Origin: Siphonodentalium dalli
Lineage: Eukaryota; Mollusca; Scaphopoda; Gadilida; Siphonodentaliidae
Reading direction: 5' to 3'
Length of the DNA stretch: 64,000 nucleotides
NCBI GenBank assembly: GCA_032622095.1
Contig: CP136061.1
Location: 200,314,244-200,378,243 of the forward strand
Each line of letters begins with the position of its first letter. Positions within the stretch are counted from its first letter, which is position 1. A program made the translations under genes and the position numbers. Below the pieces are notes generated by a model that saw nothing but the letters and a program-made list of their open reading frames with translations, was not told the DNA's origin and did not search any database. Of this stretch, positions 1-11,400 are shown piece after piece.

Positions 1-1225
1 TCACGAAACTATGGCCGGATATTATCAATATATCTAACGCCAAAGCTACTTGATTTTAGAGTTATCCATCTTCATCCGCAATTTGATCCGGGACCGTCGG
101 TTTGACGACTTTTTACCAGGCCACAAATAACTATACATCTCGGGAAATAGCAAATTTCAACAATCGATATCTGATCACTCTGAGCTTTGATGGGTGGGTT
201 CCTGGAATCAAATCAAATATTGTTTACCCCGAAGCCAAGGCAATAGTAATATGGGATAGTTAATTCGGATTATGCATTTTTAATACCTTATGTTACCGGA
301 AATATGTTTTGTTTGTTCTACGATACACGTGATGTAATTTCGTCAAAATAACGTGCAACGTCGAAATTATCCTGCAATTGAACCATAATGTGCAATATAG
401 TGCACTCTTCAATGAAGTTTCTACGTGGCAGTAACTCATTGAAAGTTCTCATCTGCTTCATTGTGACATGCTGCAGGGAAAGGGGTCGTTTTCTGAAGCG
501 ATATTATGTCACTTCAATGGGTCTTTTCCATAGATGCATATGGTATGTGCATATACATAAGAATGTATGTAATTATGTTTATTTATTTGATACAGAACAC
601 AATAAGAGCTATTAGTTACAAGGTCTGATTAGAGGATTGTCGATGCCTTTGGATATATATCACACAGGGAGTGGTCTTCGCCATATATATATAGTATATA
701 TAATGCATATAGGTTGACGTGTCTAGCTTCGTTAATTGTTTATATATCTAGGTAAGGTAACATTCAAATGGGCATTGCCCCGCCCCGTGATAGTAAGTAT
801 ATACATGCACAGATGCAACATAATGACACATTCGTTGGCGGACAAAAAGGCAAAGGTGACAGGAGTAATGCTCCAAGTTGCAAAAATAAAAAATAAATCC
901 CTGAAACTGACTGAATGTTTCGGTCACCAACTATACACAAAGCATTGTGTTGTAATTTATTTTGAAGGGCGCTCCGTAATACATCTTTTTATCGAATTGT
1001 TGTAATTATATATCACGGTGTAATCAAATATGTTAGAGACTCCCGCATTTGGAAAAGTTGACCAATGCGATCAATGATTACACCGTTCTAAATTTCATGG
1101 AAGGTCTTTGGACAACTGATTTGGTTACCGGTGCTTCAAGCGGAGATGTTTGTACCGTTTCAAAAATTTTGAACAAAACTCGGGTATCGCTGCTGGATAG
1201 AATTTCAACATATCCTCGCACGAAT
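1..1225. other. AT-rich non-coding stretch, nothing recognised
   Basis: Only short reading frames (75-89 codons) occur here, with no recognisable domain, RNA gene or repeat. A 65-codon plus-strand frame at 1049-1246 has no family resemblance that I can name. I see nothing that supports a gene. Confidence 0.5.
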
Positions 1226-1552
1226 ACGCACATAATCGACCTATAAAGTGAAATAGGTACATAATGTGATTATTTTATTCTGAAATAAGCAGATAATGGA
1301 GTCACATCCGTTATTTCTTTTTATGGCGCGGGCCACAGCGAAAACACATGTTAAAGACTGCACACCTGAAAAGTCGTGAGTTGGCTTATTTGTGCCATTG
1401 TCCGCACTGAATCTGCTTAGGATCGCCTCATTATGGTCCGATAATGTGACTAAAACGCTCTAATTTTCAGCACATTATCGACTCAGAATTAGATGATTCT
1501 AAGCAGATTATCTACCTATAAAATAAGTTCTATTAAAAGGAGATAATGTGCG
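1226..1552. repeat. Cluster of ATAATGTG / CACATTAT motifs, possible small degenerate transposon
   Basis: The octamer ATAATGTG, its complement, or a close variant occurs about six times in 330 bases. The outer copies form an inverted pair (CGCACATAATC near 1226 and GATAATGTGCGG near 1541), and an ACCTATAAA-type segment appears in direct orientation near 1238 and 1510. This could be a short degenerate terminal-inverted-repeat element or a decayed tandem repeat. No target-site duplication was found. Confidence 0.3.
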
Positions 1553-1589
1553 GGATTTCGTGAGAACAGGCTGAGAATTTCGCGTATCA

Positions 1590-2790
1590 CCACAAAGCAG
1601 AGAGTTGTTCGGCCTTCACATGCAATACAATAATGATATATAATAATGATATTGATCTTCTAAAAACGCAAAGACGCAAACTTGAACGCCAGTGGCGGAA
1701 TTCAGGCCTCACGGTTCATCATGAGATATACAAAGACCAGTGTCGGTTGGTGAAAACAAATCTCGAGATGGCCAAGCTTAAGCACTACACCGACAAGGTA
1801 TTAACCTGTGAGTAGGACCAGAAGAAACTTTTTTGTGATGAATGGTTTCTTTGGGGCAAAGTCAACATCGGTAAATATGCAGACGTCGTTATCACATCAC
1901 GGTCAAGCGAATGATTTCATTCACTTCTGTATAGCCATGATTGAAGGCATCCGTACACAGCTTAACTCTCTGACCAACCCGCGACAAGGAAGTCCGAAGT
2001 GTACATCGTTTATAGGTGATGATATGGATTCATTTCGGCCAGCGACAGAAGAGGACGTTAAAACAATTATGTTTTAGGCACAGACAAAGGCATGTCAAAT
2101 AAATACAATTCCCACGAGGATCCTGCGTATATGTGTTGAGTATCTTGTATTTATTCTCACCAAAATCATCAATATGTCATTGTCTTCGGTGGTTGTGCCG
2201 CTCGAGTACAAACATGCAATTGTTAAACCGTTGTTGAAAAAGACTTTTCCTGGATCACGAAAAAACTATCGACCGGTTTCTAATTTGTCTTTCTTGACGA
2301 AAGTCTTAGAAAGGATCGTGTTGTCTAAGCTGAATGACCATCTCGCGGAAATTCTCTGTACGAAATCTTTCAATCTGCATACCGCGCAGGACATGGCACA
2401 GAAACGGCTCTCCTCTGTTTCAAAGATGATATTTTGCGCGCGTTGGATCGTGATGAGTCTACATGTTTGATTCTTTTGGTTCTACCGGCTATCTTCGATA
2501 CCATAGATCATAATAGGCTGCTCGGTCAGTTGTCTGAAATTGGAGTTTGTGGTACAGCGCTGCAGTGGTTTTGTTCATTCCTTGTTAACGAAACCCAATG
2601 TGTGAAAATAGGCGATTCTTTGTCGGTTGTTGTTACGTTGAAGTGTGGTGTTCCTCAGGGATATGTGCTCGGGCCCATTTTATTCACTTTGTACATGAAG
2701 CCACTTTCTGATGTTACCAAGAAGAACGTAATCAGATACCATTGCTACGCTGACGATATTTAGTTGTTTCTATCCTTCAATCGCCCTGAT
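1590..2790 (+). pseudogene. Degenerate L2/CR1-like non-LTR retrotransposon, linker and RT domain
   Basis: Three shifted reading frames (1633-1815, 1808-2077, 2174-2763) together follow the order of an L2/CR1-clade ORF2. First comes the endonuclease-RT linker with a basic RRKLERQWRNSGLTV stretch. Then come the RT blocks NYRPVSNLSFLTKVLE, FDTIDHNRLL, GVPQGYVLGPILFTLY and finally YHCYADDI with the catalytic YADD. The frame is broken at about 1808, 2077 and 2440, and a TAG follows YADD directly at 2761-2763. Homology ends soon after 2790, so thumb and C-terminal regions are missing, and no endonuclease domain is seen upstream. This is a dead internal fragment. The L2/CR1 assignment rests on motif wording alone; the RT identity is secure. 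Confidence 0.88.
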
Positions 2791-3570
2791 CGGTAGCAAA
2801 GTCCAAATATGTAATGAGTCCGATTTCGCCCTCTCTGAAAACGCGTTTGAAATGTTCCAGTGAATTGTCGATTTTTATGTACTTCTTCCTTAGTGGTATA
2901 AGTCGACCACCAGCACATAGTTGGATGATCGTGGCTTCATGGTAAGCTTGTCCTTCAGTATCACTCCTTGTAATATCAGTCGGATGGGGTTAACATTACA
3001 TATATGTTTACATTTAACTCTTATACACGCATGCCTTAAATTGATCTCTTGTGAGTTTTTTATTATATTATTATTATTTGAAATTGCCATCTGGTTTTAC
3101 TCTGCTATAATGCGTGCCCCATCACTCAGCATATGCGTGTAGGCCTAGTGACTACTGTTATATATGCCAATGGCTGATTGGCTGTACTGCTCCAGATTAA
3201 TAGCATATTTGAAGATTTAATGAATCAAGCAACATTCAGCAATGATCAAATACCTAGAATAATATTACCAACCTGAATAATATTTTAGAGAGCTTTTTAA
3301 TGATGTGTAACCCAAATTTGACCAATGTACAATTGCATGTGTAATTGTCTTTTCCATCAATTGGGAATTCGACCAAGCCTTGTTTCCAAAAACAATGGAA
3401 CCTTAGTTCGTCAAATTATGAAGTAGAATCTTACTCCACCCATACATCCATTATATTATTTATAAAAATGTCTACAAGAGCACGAGTTTGCGTCATTCTG
3501 AGTCAGTCGTGTTCGTTCTATATATGGTATGGGCATATACAGTATACTATAATTTTTTAGGTATAATTCT
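2791..3570. other. Non-coding stretch, nothing recognised
   Basis: AT-rich sequence between the RT remnant and the MITE. Overlapping 66-73 codon frames on both strands at 2890-3142 have no recognisable motifs and are probably chance. Confidence 0.4.
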
Positions 3571-3574
3571 TTAA

Positions 3575-3819
3575 CCCTTTGAGTGCCAGGGGCCGATATC
3601 ATCGGCCCTAAACCTACAAAATAAGTCTGTTAAAGAATATAAGAATAAATTATTAAAATTGTAAAAAATAGTAAAAAAAATAAATATATATATATATTGT
3701 TAGGCCAATTCATTCTCTTATATATGCGAGGCGACCTATGGTCGACTCGCATATATAAGAGAATGCATTGGCACAGGGTATATGGGTTGATACAAAAATC
3801 GGACCTGGCACTGAAAGGG
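3575..3819. mobile_element. piggyBac-type MITE, 245 bp, TTAA target duplication
   Basis: The element is bounded by TTAA at 3571-3574 and TTAA at 3820-3823. Its ends are inverted repeats: CCCTTTGAGTGCCAGG on the left and the complement of CCCTTTCAGTGCCAGG on the right, one mismatch in 16. Ends beginning CCC within a TTAA duplication are the known hallmark of the piggyBac superfamily. There is no coding capacity, so it is a non-autonomous derivative. The interior carries an almost perfect 27-bp hairpin (3704-3772). Confidence 0.85.
3704..3772. repeat. Hairpin nested inside the TTAA MITE
   Basis: Arms 3704-3730 and 3746-3772 are complementary at 26 of 27 positions, with the inner 20 bp perfect, and are separated by a 15-nt loop. 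The hairpin is off-centre relative to the element ends, so it may be a separate insertion or an internal palindrome of the family. Confidence 0.85.
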
Positions 3820-4354
3820 TTAAAACTTATGGCATATACCAGTAATTTACAAGGTAGCCTAATATGTAAGTATTATACCTTATATGGTGTACACATTGAT
3901 AGAAAAAAATTCAATATGCCATTGTGTCGTTTGAATTTAAACGGAAGTTCCATTAACTCAGATCAATTTCATTTTATTTTACGGAAAATAGTCCCATGTA
4001 TATGTTTACGGGCATTCCGTTATTTTACAGCAAATGTGATGACAACACAATTGCCTATACACTGTCTATAAAATAGATGATTGTTTTTAACAGTGTGATG
4101 TTATAACCGTTGAACTCAGAGATACAGAAAACTGTGACAATTGTCGTTTTCTTGATATATGTTAAACGGATTATGCAATGTTTGCACGGAAATGATAAAA
4201 TGGAATGCATAACATAGTGTACGTACAATGTACAATGCTATCAGGGTGTATTGTCATCAAACCATAGAGTGCATGCATCCCCGATATATTGTGTGAAGTA
4301 CCAACACTCGTGTCTTATATAGGTTCAGCTTGACATGAATTCCCAGATGTCACT

Positions 4355-4590
4355 ATAATAAGGCTGAGGAATCTTAAACTCGATATAAGGAGAGGAAGGA
4401 ACAACCAGCCTCCATTACCAGTCTTATAAGGCGTGTATACGAGGCGACCTAGAAGCAGGTTGAACATGAGTACGGTACCATTTTTGTGATGAACTGTGCT
4501 GCTTTCAAAGATATCTTGAAATATTTGACCAATTCATTTCATAAGTTTAAAGATCCTTCGGATTTTTCAGATACACGAAACGTAACTAGA
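4355..4590 (+). pseudogene. Unidentified degenerate coding-like fragment
   Basis: In one plus-strand frame the sequence reads as plausible, amphipathic protein with few stops (near 4433, 4450 and 4590), for example YGTIFVMNCAAFKDILKYL followed by a segment rich in Lys, Asp and Ser. No start codon or splice sites fit clearly. I do not recognise the family; decayed transposon protein and decayed host exon are both possible. Confidence 0.28.
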
Positions 4591-4913
4591 TGAATTTTAG
4601 GTTCGGCTTCACCAACTGGGTTTATCGTATAAACGCACAAGAAATACAATCGATAGCGTTTACCACACACACTATCGGTGATATTATTGACTCTATCAAT
4701 CAGATTTGCCATTAATTTTGGCAATACACATCATATGACGACTAAATCGCGAACATTCACCGGGTGCAAACCACAAGCATACTATAGAGGTATACATATG
4801 TATGTGTACATAGAGACTCAGACTTTCTGCGGAATGTGTTCTGTTGATATAATTGAAATCTTGAATTATTTATGTCATCAGTTGTAGATGTTGCGCCCGA
4901 TCTTCCCGTCAGG

Positions 4914-5010
4914 GTCAATGGACTTGCTACTGAACATTCGTAAACTAGATAGTCGATGGCGCTGCCCAATACCGATTCGTTTACGAATGTCCAGTAGCGA
5001 GTCCATTAAC
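4914..5010. repeat. Inverted repeat, 32-bp arms
   Basis: Arms 4914-4945 and 4979-5010 pair at 29 of 32 positions around a 33-nt spacer. It could extrude as a cruciform or be a decayed foldback element. No target duplication is evident. Confidence 0.8.
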
Positions 5011-5565
5011 CGACTAAAAACACAGTTTTATAATATACAAGGAGAAATTACATTGATACAGATGATAAATTCCGATACATATCGATAAATTAGACATTTA
5101 CGAACGTTTTTCGTTGGGGAAATAGTCCTTGGAAGACATCAAATCCGTAACAAATACCAACCCATGTGTTGTTATTGGATACCGAACATTATCACGAATG
5201 AGATCAATTTATGGTAACCACTTAAAACCATTATATTTTAGTATCCACTTTCCAAACAAATTCACAATTTACATCAATAAAATTGTCTCATAAACATCTG
5301 CAATAGATGCAAACAACCCAACAGCTGATCTCTCTCAGCTTACTCAATCTTATTTCACTACCCACCGCAGAGAAATGTAGTTCCAATGTATAGTAATTGT
5401 CCAGCCATTTCCCCTACGGATATCACTTTGGAGAATGGTATATGAACAATATAGGTACATGGTGATTCTTAAATATTCCTTTCGCTGATTGGTACACCTA
5501 AATGAATTGTTAGTGCAAGCACGGGGGGCTAGTATGAAAATGGCCATTTGATTTCCCCTTCTGGT
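5011..5565. other. Non-coding stretch, nothing recognised
   Basis: No reading frame or repeat in this stretch could be assigned. Confidence 0.35.
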
Positions 5566-5582
5566 GGGGGGGGGGGGGGGGG
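5566..5582 (+). repeat. Poly-G tract (G17)
   Basis: An uninterrupted run of 17 G on the plus strand. A tract of the same length occurs at 26871-26887, and C-runs occur in the 35-42 kb array and near 50683. Long homopolymers are sites of sequencing length error. Confidence 0.9.
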
Positions 5583-5763
5583 TAACGATATGTATCTAAT
5601 AGCCACGTGACGTTTTATATAATCCATTGATGAGCCGTGAGCTGTATTGTTATATTGTAACATAGCCAATACCACGAGCTGGAGCTTTATTTGAAGAAAA
5701 CCCGAACAATGCATGTACATCGCTTGTCCTGGGGGAGAATGAAACATGATGAAAAATACTTAC

Positions 5764-5840
5764 TCTTGCGACAATAGCGTACGAGGCAGCCAACAACCAT
5801 CGAGACGATTATCACACTACCACCGATTATCCACCACAGA
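5764..5840 (-). CDS. Candidate transmembrane-segment exon of a host gene
   Basis: A 77-base minus-strand segment is bordered by a pyrimidine-rich acceptor ending TTGTAG (intron side at 5841) and a donor GTAAGT (5763-5758). Only one of its three frames is open, entered with two carried nucleotides. It encodes WWIIGGSVIIVSMVVGCLV followed by Arg-Tyr-Cys-Arg-Lys, a textbook single-pass membrane helix with a basic cytoplasmic stop-transfer end. The minus-strand segment at 8194-8143 ends in the required phase, which supports joining the two. The protein would be a type I-like receptor or adhesion molecule, but nothing shows which. No transcript evidence exists here, and a chance open frame of this size is possible; the splice borders plus the hydrophobic pattern make it better than chance. 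Confidence 0.45.
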
Positions 5841-7149
5841 CTACAAGACACAAAAATACAATTTATACGTTATTTTCGTGCGGTAATAATAGGAGTGTGG
5901 CTAAAGGGTCTTCATTCGTGGACAGGTTCTATATATAGGTTATGACTTCAAATTTCCAACCGCACCTCTTAGAACTTACAATCGAATCCAAGTATGTCTT
6001 GTTGACACATCTGCCTTGTGTGATGTTCCGACCAAACAAAATCAAACAATAGCTTTTCAGTCGTGAATGTTCCTGTTTACTTACACATGAACGGGATAAA
6101 AATAAATGGAAGTATACGCATTTACATGCAAATTTCACTTTTGTACAGGTTTGTACACCTATCGCATAATGAACGACGACATATACTTATTACGAATAGC
6201 TATTTGTAGTCGTCCAAAAACAATTTGGCAGAGTATTGACCACTACGAGTCCCTTTGTGAGGCAGTCGTGCTTGCCACTCGCAGTAAGATGATTATGGTT
6301 ATGCGCGCCGTGCTTATTTTGTTCTTAATTATGTTGTTATCATGTCAGAGCTTTTCGTAAGATCCTCGAGTTTCACGACGATGAATGATTTGATATTCAC
6401 TAATAGATAGAAATTAAGGCCAAATGGCGATCACAATTTAAGGACATAATCTCAGAGTCATCTCCCATATTGAGGAGATGATAAACTATCATAACTTGAT
6501 GCATTTGTGAGTTTTGTTGAAAATCCAAAACCGTATTCGTAACAACGGATAGGGAAAAACGACAAGGAATAGAAAGAACACAAATTCTAGTGACGTAGTA
6601 CCCGATTCGTAATAAATATTTGTCCTTATTCATTATGCGAAAGGTGCCTATTATAACTTTGCTCGTAACAGGTATCCAATATAGTGGGATTATGCACGTG
6701 CGTACTGAACAGACAATCAAGGGATTGCAAACCATATAGGATCAAAAGAATAATACAGAAATAAATAAAAATAAAAAAGGAGAACAACAACAAAGAAACA
6801 GAAAGAAAGAATGAAGCAAACAAAACAAAAATATTGAAAACATAATCTGTGAAATCGGTTAGAAATAGACAGATCAATCAGCCACACGTATATCGTGATA
6901 GTGTTATCTGTGTGGTGTAAATATTGGCTACACAATCAAGTCTCGAGTGAAAAACATTCGTATGCGTGTTCTCTGTATGACATATTTCGCATATACATAT
7001 AAATGCGTATGTGATACGCACATTTTATTTTCCCAACATGCACGATGCATTTTTGAATGGCACCCCGCTTCAAAACTTTAAATATCGGCAAAAGTTTTTA
7101 ATTGATAACATGAATTTAATCTGAATCACGTCGAAGAGGCGACGTGACT
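5841..7149. other. Putative intronic or intergenic stretch
   Basis: This lies between the two candidate exons on the minus strand. A 93-base minus-strand segment at 6072-5980 also has splice-like borders (CAG acceptor, GTAAGT donor) and open frames, one with two N-glycosylation sequons, but its phase does not fit the next exon. The rest holds no recognisable feature. Confidence 0.35.
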
Positions 7150-7720
7150 AGCCGATTGATTGAGCCAAGTGAACTCAACCATTCCTCTTGAAGCGACATA
7201 TGACCAAAGTGGACCATGATCTAAGCCACACCTACGGCCATCCATGTATTGCATCGGCATAGATCGCTCGTACGATGAAAAATGGATAACCTAAAATTAC
7301 ACAACACATTACACAAAACATTTTGGTCACCCCTGACCGCTCCCAACAGGAGATTGCTGCCTTGTAGTGATCGACGAATTCAGTCGTTATTCAGTGGCAG
7401 AACAACAAACACACTTATACAAGTGCTTAAACATAAACATGCTCTTTGTTCGGTTATCCCGATGTCATCAAAAGTGATAATGGCGGCCCATTTAACTCAA
7501 ATGCGTTTGCTAACTTTGCAAAACATTTTGTATTCATGCATCGCAAAGTGGCACCGTATATTGGCCTAGAGCAAACGCCCAAGTTTTGAATCATTCAATA
7601 AACAAATGATGAAAGCTATTCGTGCTGCTCACTTGGAAAACAAACACCGGAAACAGGAACTATATGTATATCTGAGACAGCGTGTACAGATGTGGTCAAT
7701 ATAATAAGACCATAAATAAC
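7150..7720 (+). pseudogene. Ty3/gypsy integrase remnant
   Basis: Shifted plus-strand frames line up with the core of an LTR-retrotransposon integrase. In order they read TGDCCLVVIDEFSR (first catalytic Asp), then FGYPDVIKSDNGGPFNS (second catalytic Asp, typical KSDNGPPF block), then FAKHFVFMHRKVAP, then MMKAIRAAHLENK and KQELYVYLRQ. Stops and at least three frameshifts break it. The segment that should hold the third catalytic residue (PQANGEVE-like block) is replaced by unrelated residues, so the DDE triad is incomplete. The RT and protease regions and any LTRs were not found nearby, so this is an isolated pol fragment. Confidence 0.8.
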
Positions 7721-8142
7721 AAAAATATATTGAAAAATAAGTAATCTATGGAAAGACGAAAGCATGAACGTTTGGTAATTGCACACACGAGCTCACACAA
7801 ATGCGGATTGAGTTATATCATTTAAAATGAGATACACTGATAAATATAAGTTGCGGCTCCAATACTGTTTTAGGTTTCACTGCGAATTACTGTGCAAGCC
7901 TTCCACAGGAAATAGACCGATTCTATAATAAAAACGTGTGTCCATTGTTGAATAGGTTGACATTAAAACTGTCAAAGAACAGTTTCTATCAGTTTCTCGT
8001 GGTGTAGCGTATCTATATTTATATTACAAAAGATGTTTAAACTAAACTAAACTGATGATTGTCTATGACAGTTGTTTGACAATAAGGCAGATACGAGTTG
8101 GGAAGGGATCGGGTGTTTCACCCAAACGTTTGCTCTACTCAC
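7721..8142. other. Non-coding stretch, nothing recognised
   Basis: AT-rich sequence following the integrase remnant. No feature was found. Confidence 0.35.
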
Positions 8143-8194
8143 CGTCCTGGTTTGAATATATCGTCGTGGGCAATATCACAGCGATAATGGACAC
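8143..8194 (-). CDS. Candidate short extracellular juxtamembrane exon
   Basis: The minus-strand segment of 52 bases begins after an AACAG acceptor (8195-8199) and ends at a GTGAGT donor (8142-8137). The open frame reads VHYRCDIAHDDIFKPG plus two bases of an Arg codon. Those two bases are exactly what the transmembrane exon at 5840-5764 needs, giving a continuous frame across a 2.3-kb intron. The polypyrimidine tract is short. Small exons are easy to find by chance, so this call depends largely on the phase match with its neighbour. Confidence 0.33.
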
Positions 8195-8949
8195 CTGTTA
8201 GATTATGGAAAAGTGTCGCCCCTCCTCATTTCAATTTAAATTAACATAATAAAATACACCACAGAGACAATACATGACACAATTACGTACATGTATAAAT
8301 ACACAACAAATAATTAAGCAGAGTATTCATGATGGGGTATTCTATAATACATACCTATGTCGCTTTTAATAGATGTATACTTATTTACTCATCATATTCA
8401 GATAATATATGTCTATGGTGTTTACCAACGGATTTATAATCTACGTATATACATGAGTGTACTCGTGCACCTACAAATGTGAACGCGCACACATGTGCGT
8501 AATACTCAGACGTTTCTGAAAATTGCCTAAATCATTTAAATAAATATCCAAAGGGTTTTTGATTTGCGTTCGCTATGTTGATTGAATAATTGATTCAATT
8601 TCAAAGTCTTTGGTCTACTGAAATAATATGGTTTGATGTATCATACTCTCAAACCCTTTATTTGTTCACACTTAATAACGTGGCATTCATCTCATAACTG
8701 CGTTACATAATGTGCACTTTTTTCTGAGTTTGTCCATGACCCTTCGTGCCATGGACACACTGTTAGTGAGAACTGGCGTGATTGTGAGGGTGGTTGTATT
8801 ATGGAAATAAAAGTCTTCATTTACAGAATATAATTAGTTTTTCTATCGCAACATTTCATGCAGGTGATCAATATTTACATATGCCTTTGATGTGTCGTGC
8901 GAAATATCAAGCATAAAAGCGGCCGGCGTTTGGCAAACAAGCCGCTTAA
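8195..8949. other. Non-coding stretch, nothing recognised
   Basis: AT-rich sequence up to the TTAA of MITE copy A. No feature was found. Confidence 0.35.
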
Positions 8950-9442
8950 AGACACGGTTGGCCTTGGCGGTGGGTATCCTGTGAAAATATCTCCACCCGT
9001 CAAAAACCGCCACAAACATAAAGAACATCAAAATGTAGATAGACTTTGTCCGTATACAAATAAGAAATATCACATAAGCAGTACGGTATGGTCATATGTT
9101 TGACCATTGTTATGTAAACAAAGGCATAAAAAGTTACTTTTCTGGTGTTTGTTTATATTATGATGGTAAACATAAAGAGCGTTCTTTGTTGGTGAATACC
9201 TGATATGGAACTAATAAAGAGCGTTAATGCCATTTGTGTGTGATTAGCCAGTAGCATTGTGCTGTCTTCTGTAACATAATCAGTCTCTTCTTAGGTAAAA
9301 TATAGTAGGTCTCTATGATAACATGCTGTTTACGCGATGGTCATGGTATATGTGAACGGAGCTGTATGCGTTTTACTGTTTTTCTGTTTACGGTGTTTGG
9401 AACAAAAATGAATATTTTCGACAATTAAGGCCGCACGTGCCT
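8950..9442 (-). mobile_element. TTAA MITE family, copy A (493 bp)
   Basis: The copy is bounded by TTAA at 8946-8949 and 9443-9446. The ends are imperfect inverted repeats: AGGCACGTGCGGCCTT at one end, AGACACGGTTGGCCTT at the other. It is the reverse orientation relative to the five other copies in the window (31089, 43569, 45258, 54847, 56536). No transposase is encoded; short frames inside are chance. The TTAA duplication suits piggyBac-like or Kolobok-like elements, and the superfamily is not settled by the ends alone. Confidence 0.85.
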
Positions 9443-9548
9443 TTAAGTGAGCTCGCTGAATGCTTTTCTGAATTAGAACGTATCTGTTTTAATTCGCAAT
9501 GACACATTCGACAAGTGTTCCTGATTTAAAAAACAAATTACTCGATTA

Positions 9549-9977
9549 TTGGGATATTATAATGCTACGTTAATAATGTGTTATATACGACAGAAACACA
9601 ACAAGTCAGAAGAACCCACGACGCTTTTGATACACACTCGAAGATACACACAGAGATATAACAAAAGTGATGGTATATGCAAACGCTGCCAATTAGAAGA
9701 TGAAGACAGAGAACATTTCTTGATACGCTGCCCTGAGCTACATAAGACCAGTGACGATATTACTCCAATGATATCGGATGAACTGAAAAAACTAAAATAT
9801 CTAGATTTCAACAACATACCTGACAACATGAAAATATCAGCGATACTTGATGCTACAAAAGATGCAGAAATTGACCCGAAGCAAATAGCAAATCTACAAT
9901 TGCATACAAATCGACTGTTCTATGCCTTGCATCTACATAGATATAATGCATTACTGATGAAGTCCAAACCGAAATGA
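9549..9977 (+). pseudogene. C-terminal zinc-knuckle region of a non-LTR retrotransposon ORF2
   Basis: The 142-codon frame contains CKRCQLEDEDREHFLIRC, a CX2CX8HX4C pattern that matches the Cys/His knuckle found near the C-terminus of many non-LTR retrotransposon polyproteins. The remaining ~90 residues are Lys/Leu/Asn-rich and end RYNALLMKSKPK. Upstream, another frame (LKNKLLDYWDII) appears to continue the same protein across a frameshift. No RT domain is adjacent, because MITE copy A lies immediately to the left. It is a truncated remnant, not a host gene. Confidence 0.65.
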
Positions 9978-10849
9978 TACTCATGACTTACAGCCTCTGG
10001 CCATATGCTCCTTTGATTTACTGTAGCTGTAAATACAGATGTTGCTACATTTCCAATATACTCTATATAGAGGTTGCCAGAACCTGGGCATACAGATGAA
10101 GAGAAGTAGAAGATAGCTCTCTCGTGATTATAAACAACTAGAGTTATGTCTCATGACTTAGTGTATGGAACCTAGAGTCGGATGAAAATTACCATCGGAA
10201 GCTGATTAGTGTATGATGTTGACAACATAATTGCACATATAATTAATGGAAATATATTGTAATTCAAAATTCGTGACACACATCTTAGCATTATCGCCAA
10301 TAAAAAGAACTTCATAGCTGTTTGGAACGACAGAATGACACGCAAGACGTCGGGTAACACATCGTTAGTGATTCGAGAAGTTTTAATTGCCATGTCATCA
10401 AATCAAGTCAAATTTGTTTTTTGTTTTTGTTTTTTCGAATTAAAATATTATTTGAACATTTGGGCAATTTGCTACAAGATCATAGTTTGGTTCTGATTGT
10501 ATTTTGGATAATTATTGCATGAGAATGACCTTATATTATCATATTAGTAAGAGTACTGCAAATAGTATCATCCTATCACATAATTTGTGGTCGCTCCACT
10601 ACGTGTTACGTACGATCATAGTACATGTATATATTTCAAACTTACACAATGTAAGAAACATATTTTCTCTCATGCAGCCATGTGTATGTCTATCAGATTA
10701 ATGAAAGTTGCTAAATCCCATGCATCAACCATGCACATTACCGGGTAAACTGTCCCACAACGCTATATATAACTCTGCGAGAAGAAGTAGATTGTTATGT
10801 CCTTGTTTTTATGTTGGGTTTGTAAATTGTGGTAAACAGTAAATTTGAA
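9978..10849. other. Non-coding stretch, nothing recognised
   Basis: No repeat or coding signal could be assigned. A 73-codon minus-strand frame at 10393-10172 is hydrophobic but unsupported. Confidence 0.35.
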
Positions 10850-11400
10850 TCCATATTATAATATCAATTTTGGATTTTATAAACCTCGATCAAATGACCC
10901 AGCGTTATCCGATATTTAAGATCAACCAGGTTCAGAATGATAAGGCGATCTTGATATAAATATCACCGAAGCCACGGGATTTGACGATTCGCTTTTCTCT
11001 GAACACGCTCTATAGTGCAAAAAGAATGGTGGATTGGAAACGGGCTCCAAAAATAGGACTCACCATTCAACTCCGAATAAACTTTCATGAAAGTTTGAGA
11101 TCCATATCTGTGAATTCTCCCTTTATAGCTCTTACAATGCCGAATTTACTTGTCTGTCGAACTTTAGTTGATCACCAATGTGCACACCGAGATTTTTTCC
11201 CGATCTCGATTGTGATATCGGGGGGATATTCTAATGACATTGTGTCTGTCACAAAGTTGGAATTTCTAGAATTATTATAGCCAAAACGAAGAACGAGAAT
11301 TTTTGAAGAATTGAATCCAAGTTCCCAGTCCAGGGACCCATTTCTAAACGGAATATATATCAGCAGGAATTTACAAAACGAGTCCAGAAAATTAGGTCTG
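10850..11400 (-). pseudogene. Degenerate non-LTR RT C-terminal region (CR1/Jockey-like)
   Basis: Read on the minus strand across frameshifts, the order matches the region C-terminal to the RT catalytic core. It runs NSSKILVLRFG, then LGVHIGDQLKFDRQVNSAL (the usual 'LGV.I...L.F..H' block), then a SYFWSPF-type block (usual consensus SVWSP), then IERVQRKANRQIP, then LIEVYKIQN. Stop codons and at least three frameshifts are present. No YADD-containing core was found at higher coordinates, so only the thumb and C-terminal part survives. Confidence 0.75.

Noticed and set aside
5980-6072. Minus-strand exon candidate with two N-glycosylation sequons
   Set aside because: Splice-like borders exist, but its end phase cannot join the transmembrane exon at 5840-5764, and two frames are equally open.
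9986-10030. 35-base minus-strand microexon candidate upstream of the 8194-8143 exon
   Set aside because: Phase would fit, but so short a segment with ordinary AG/GT borders is expected by chance and lies beside a retroelement remnant.
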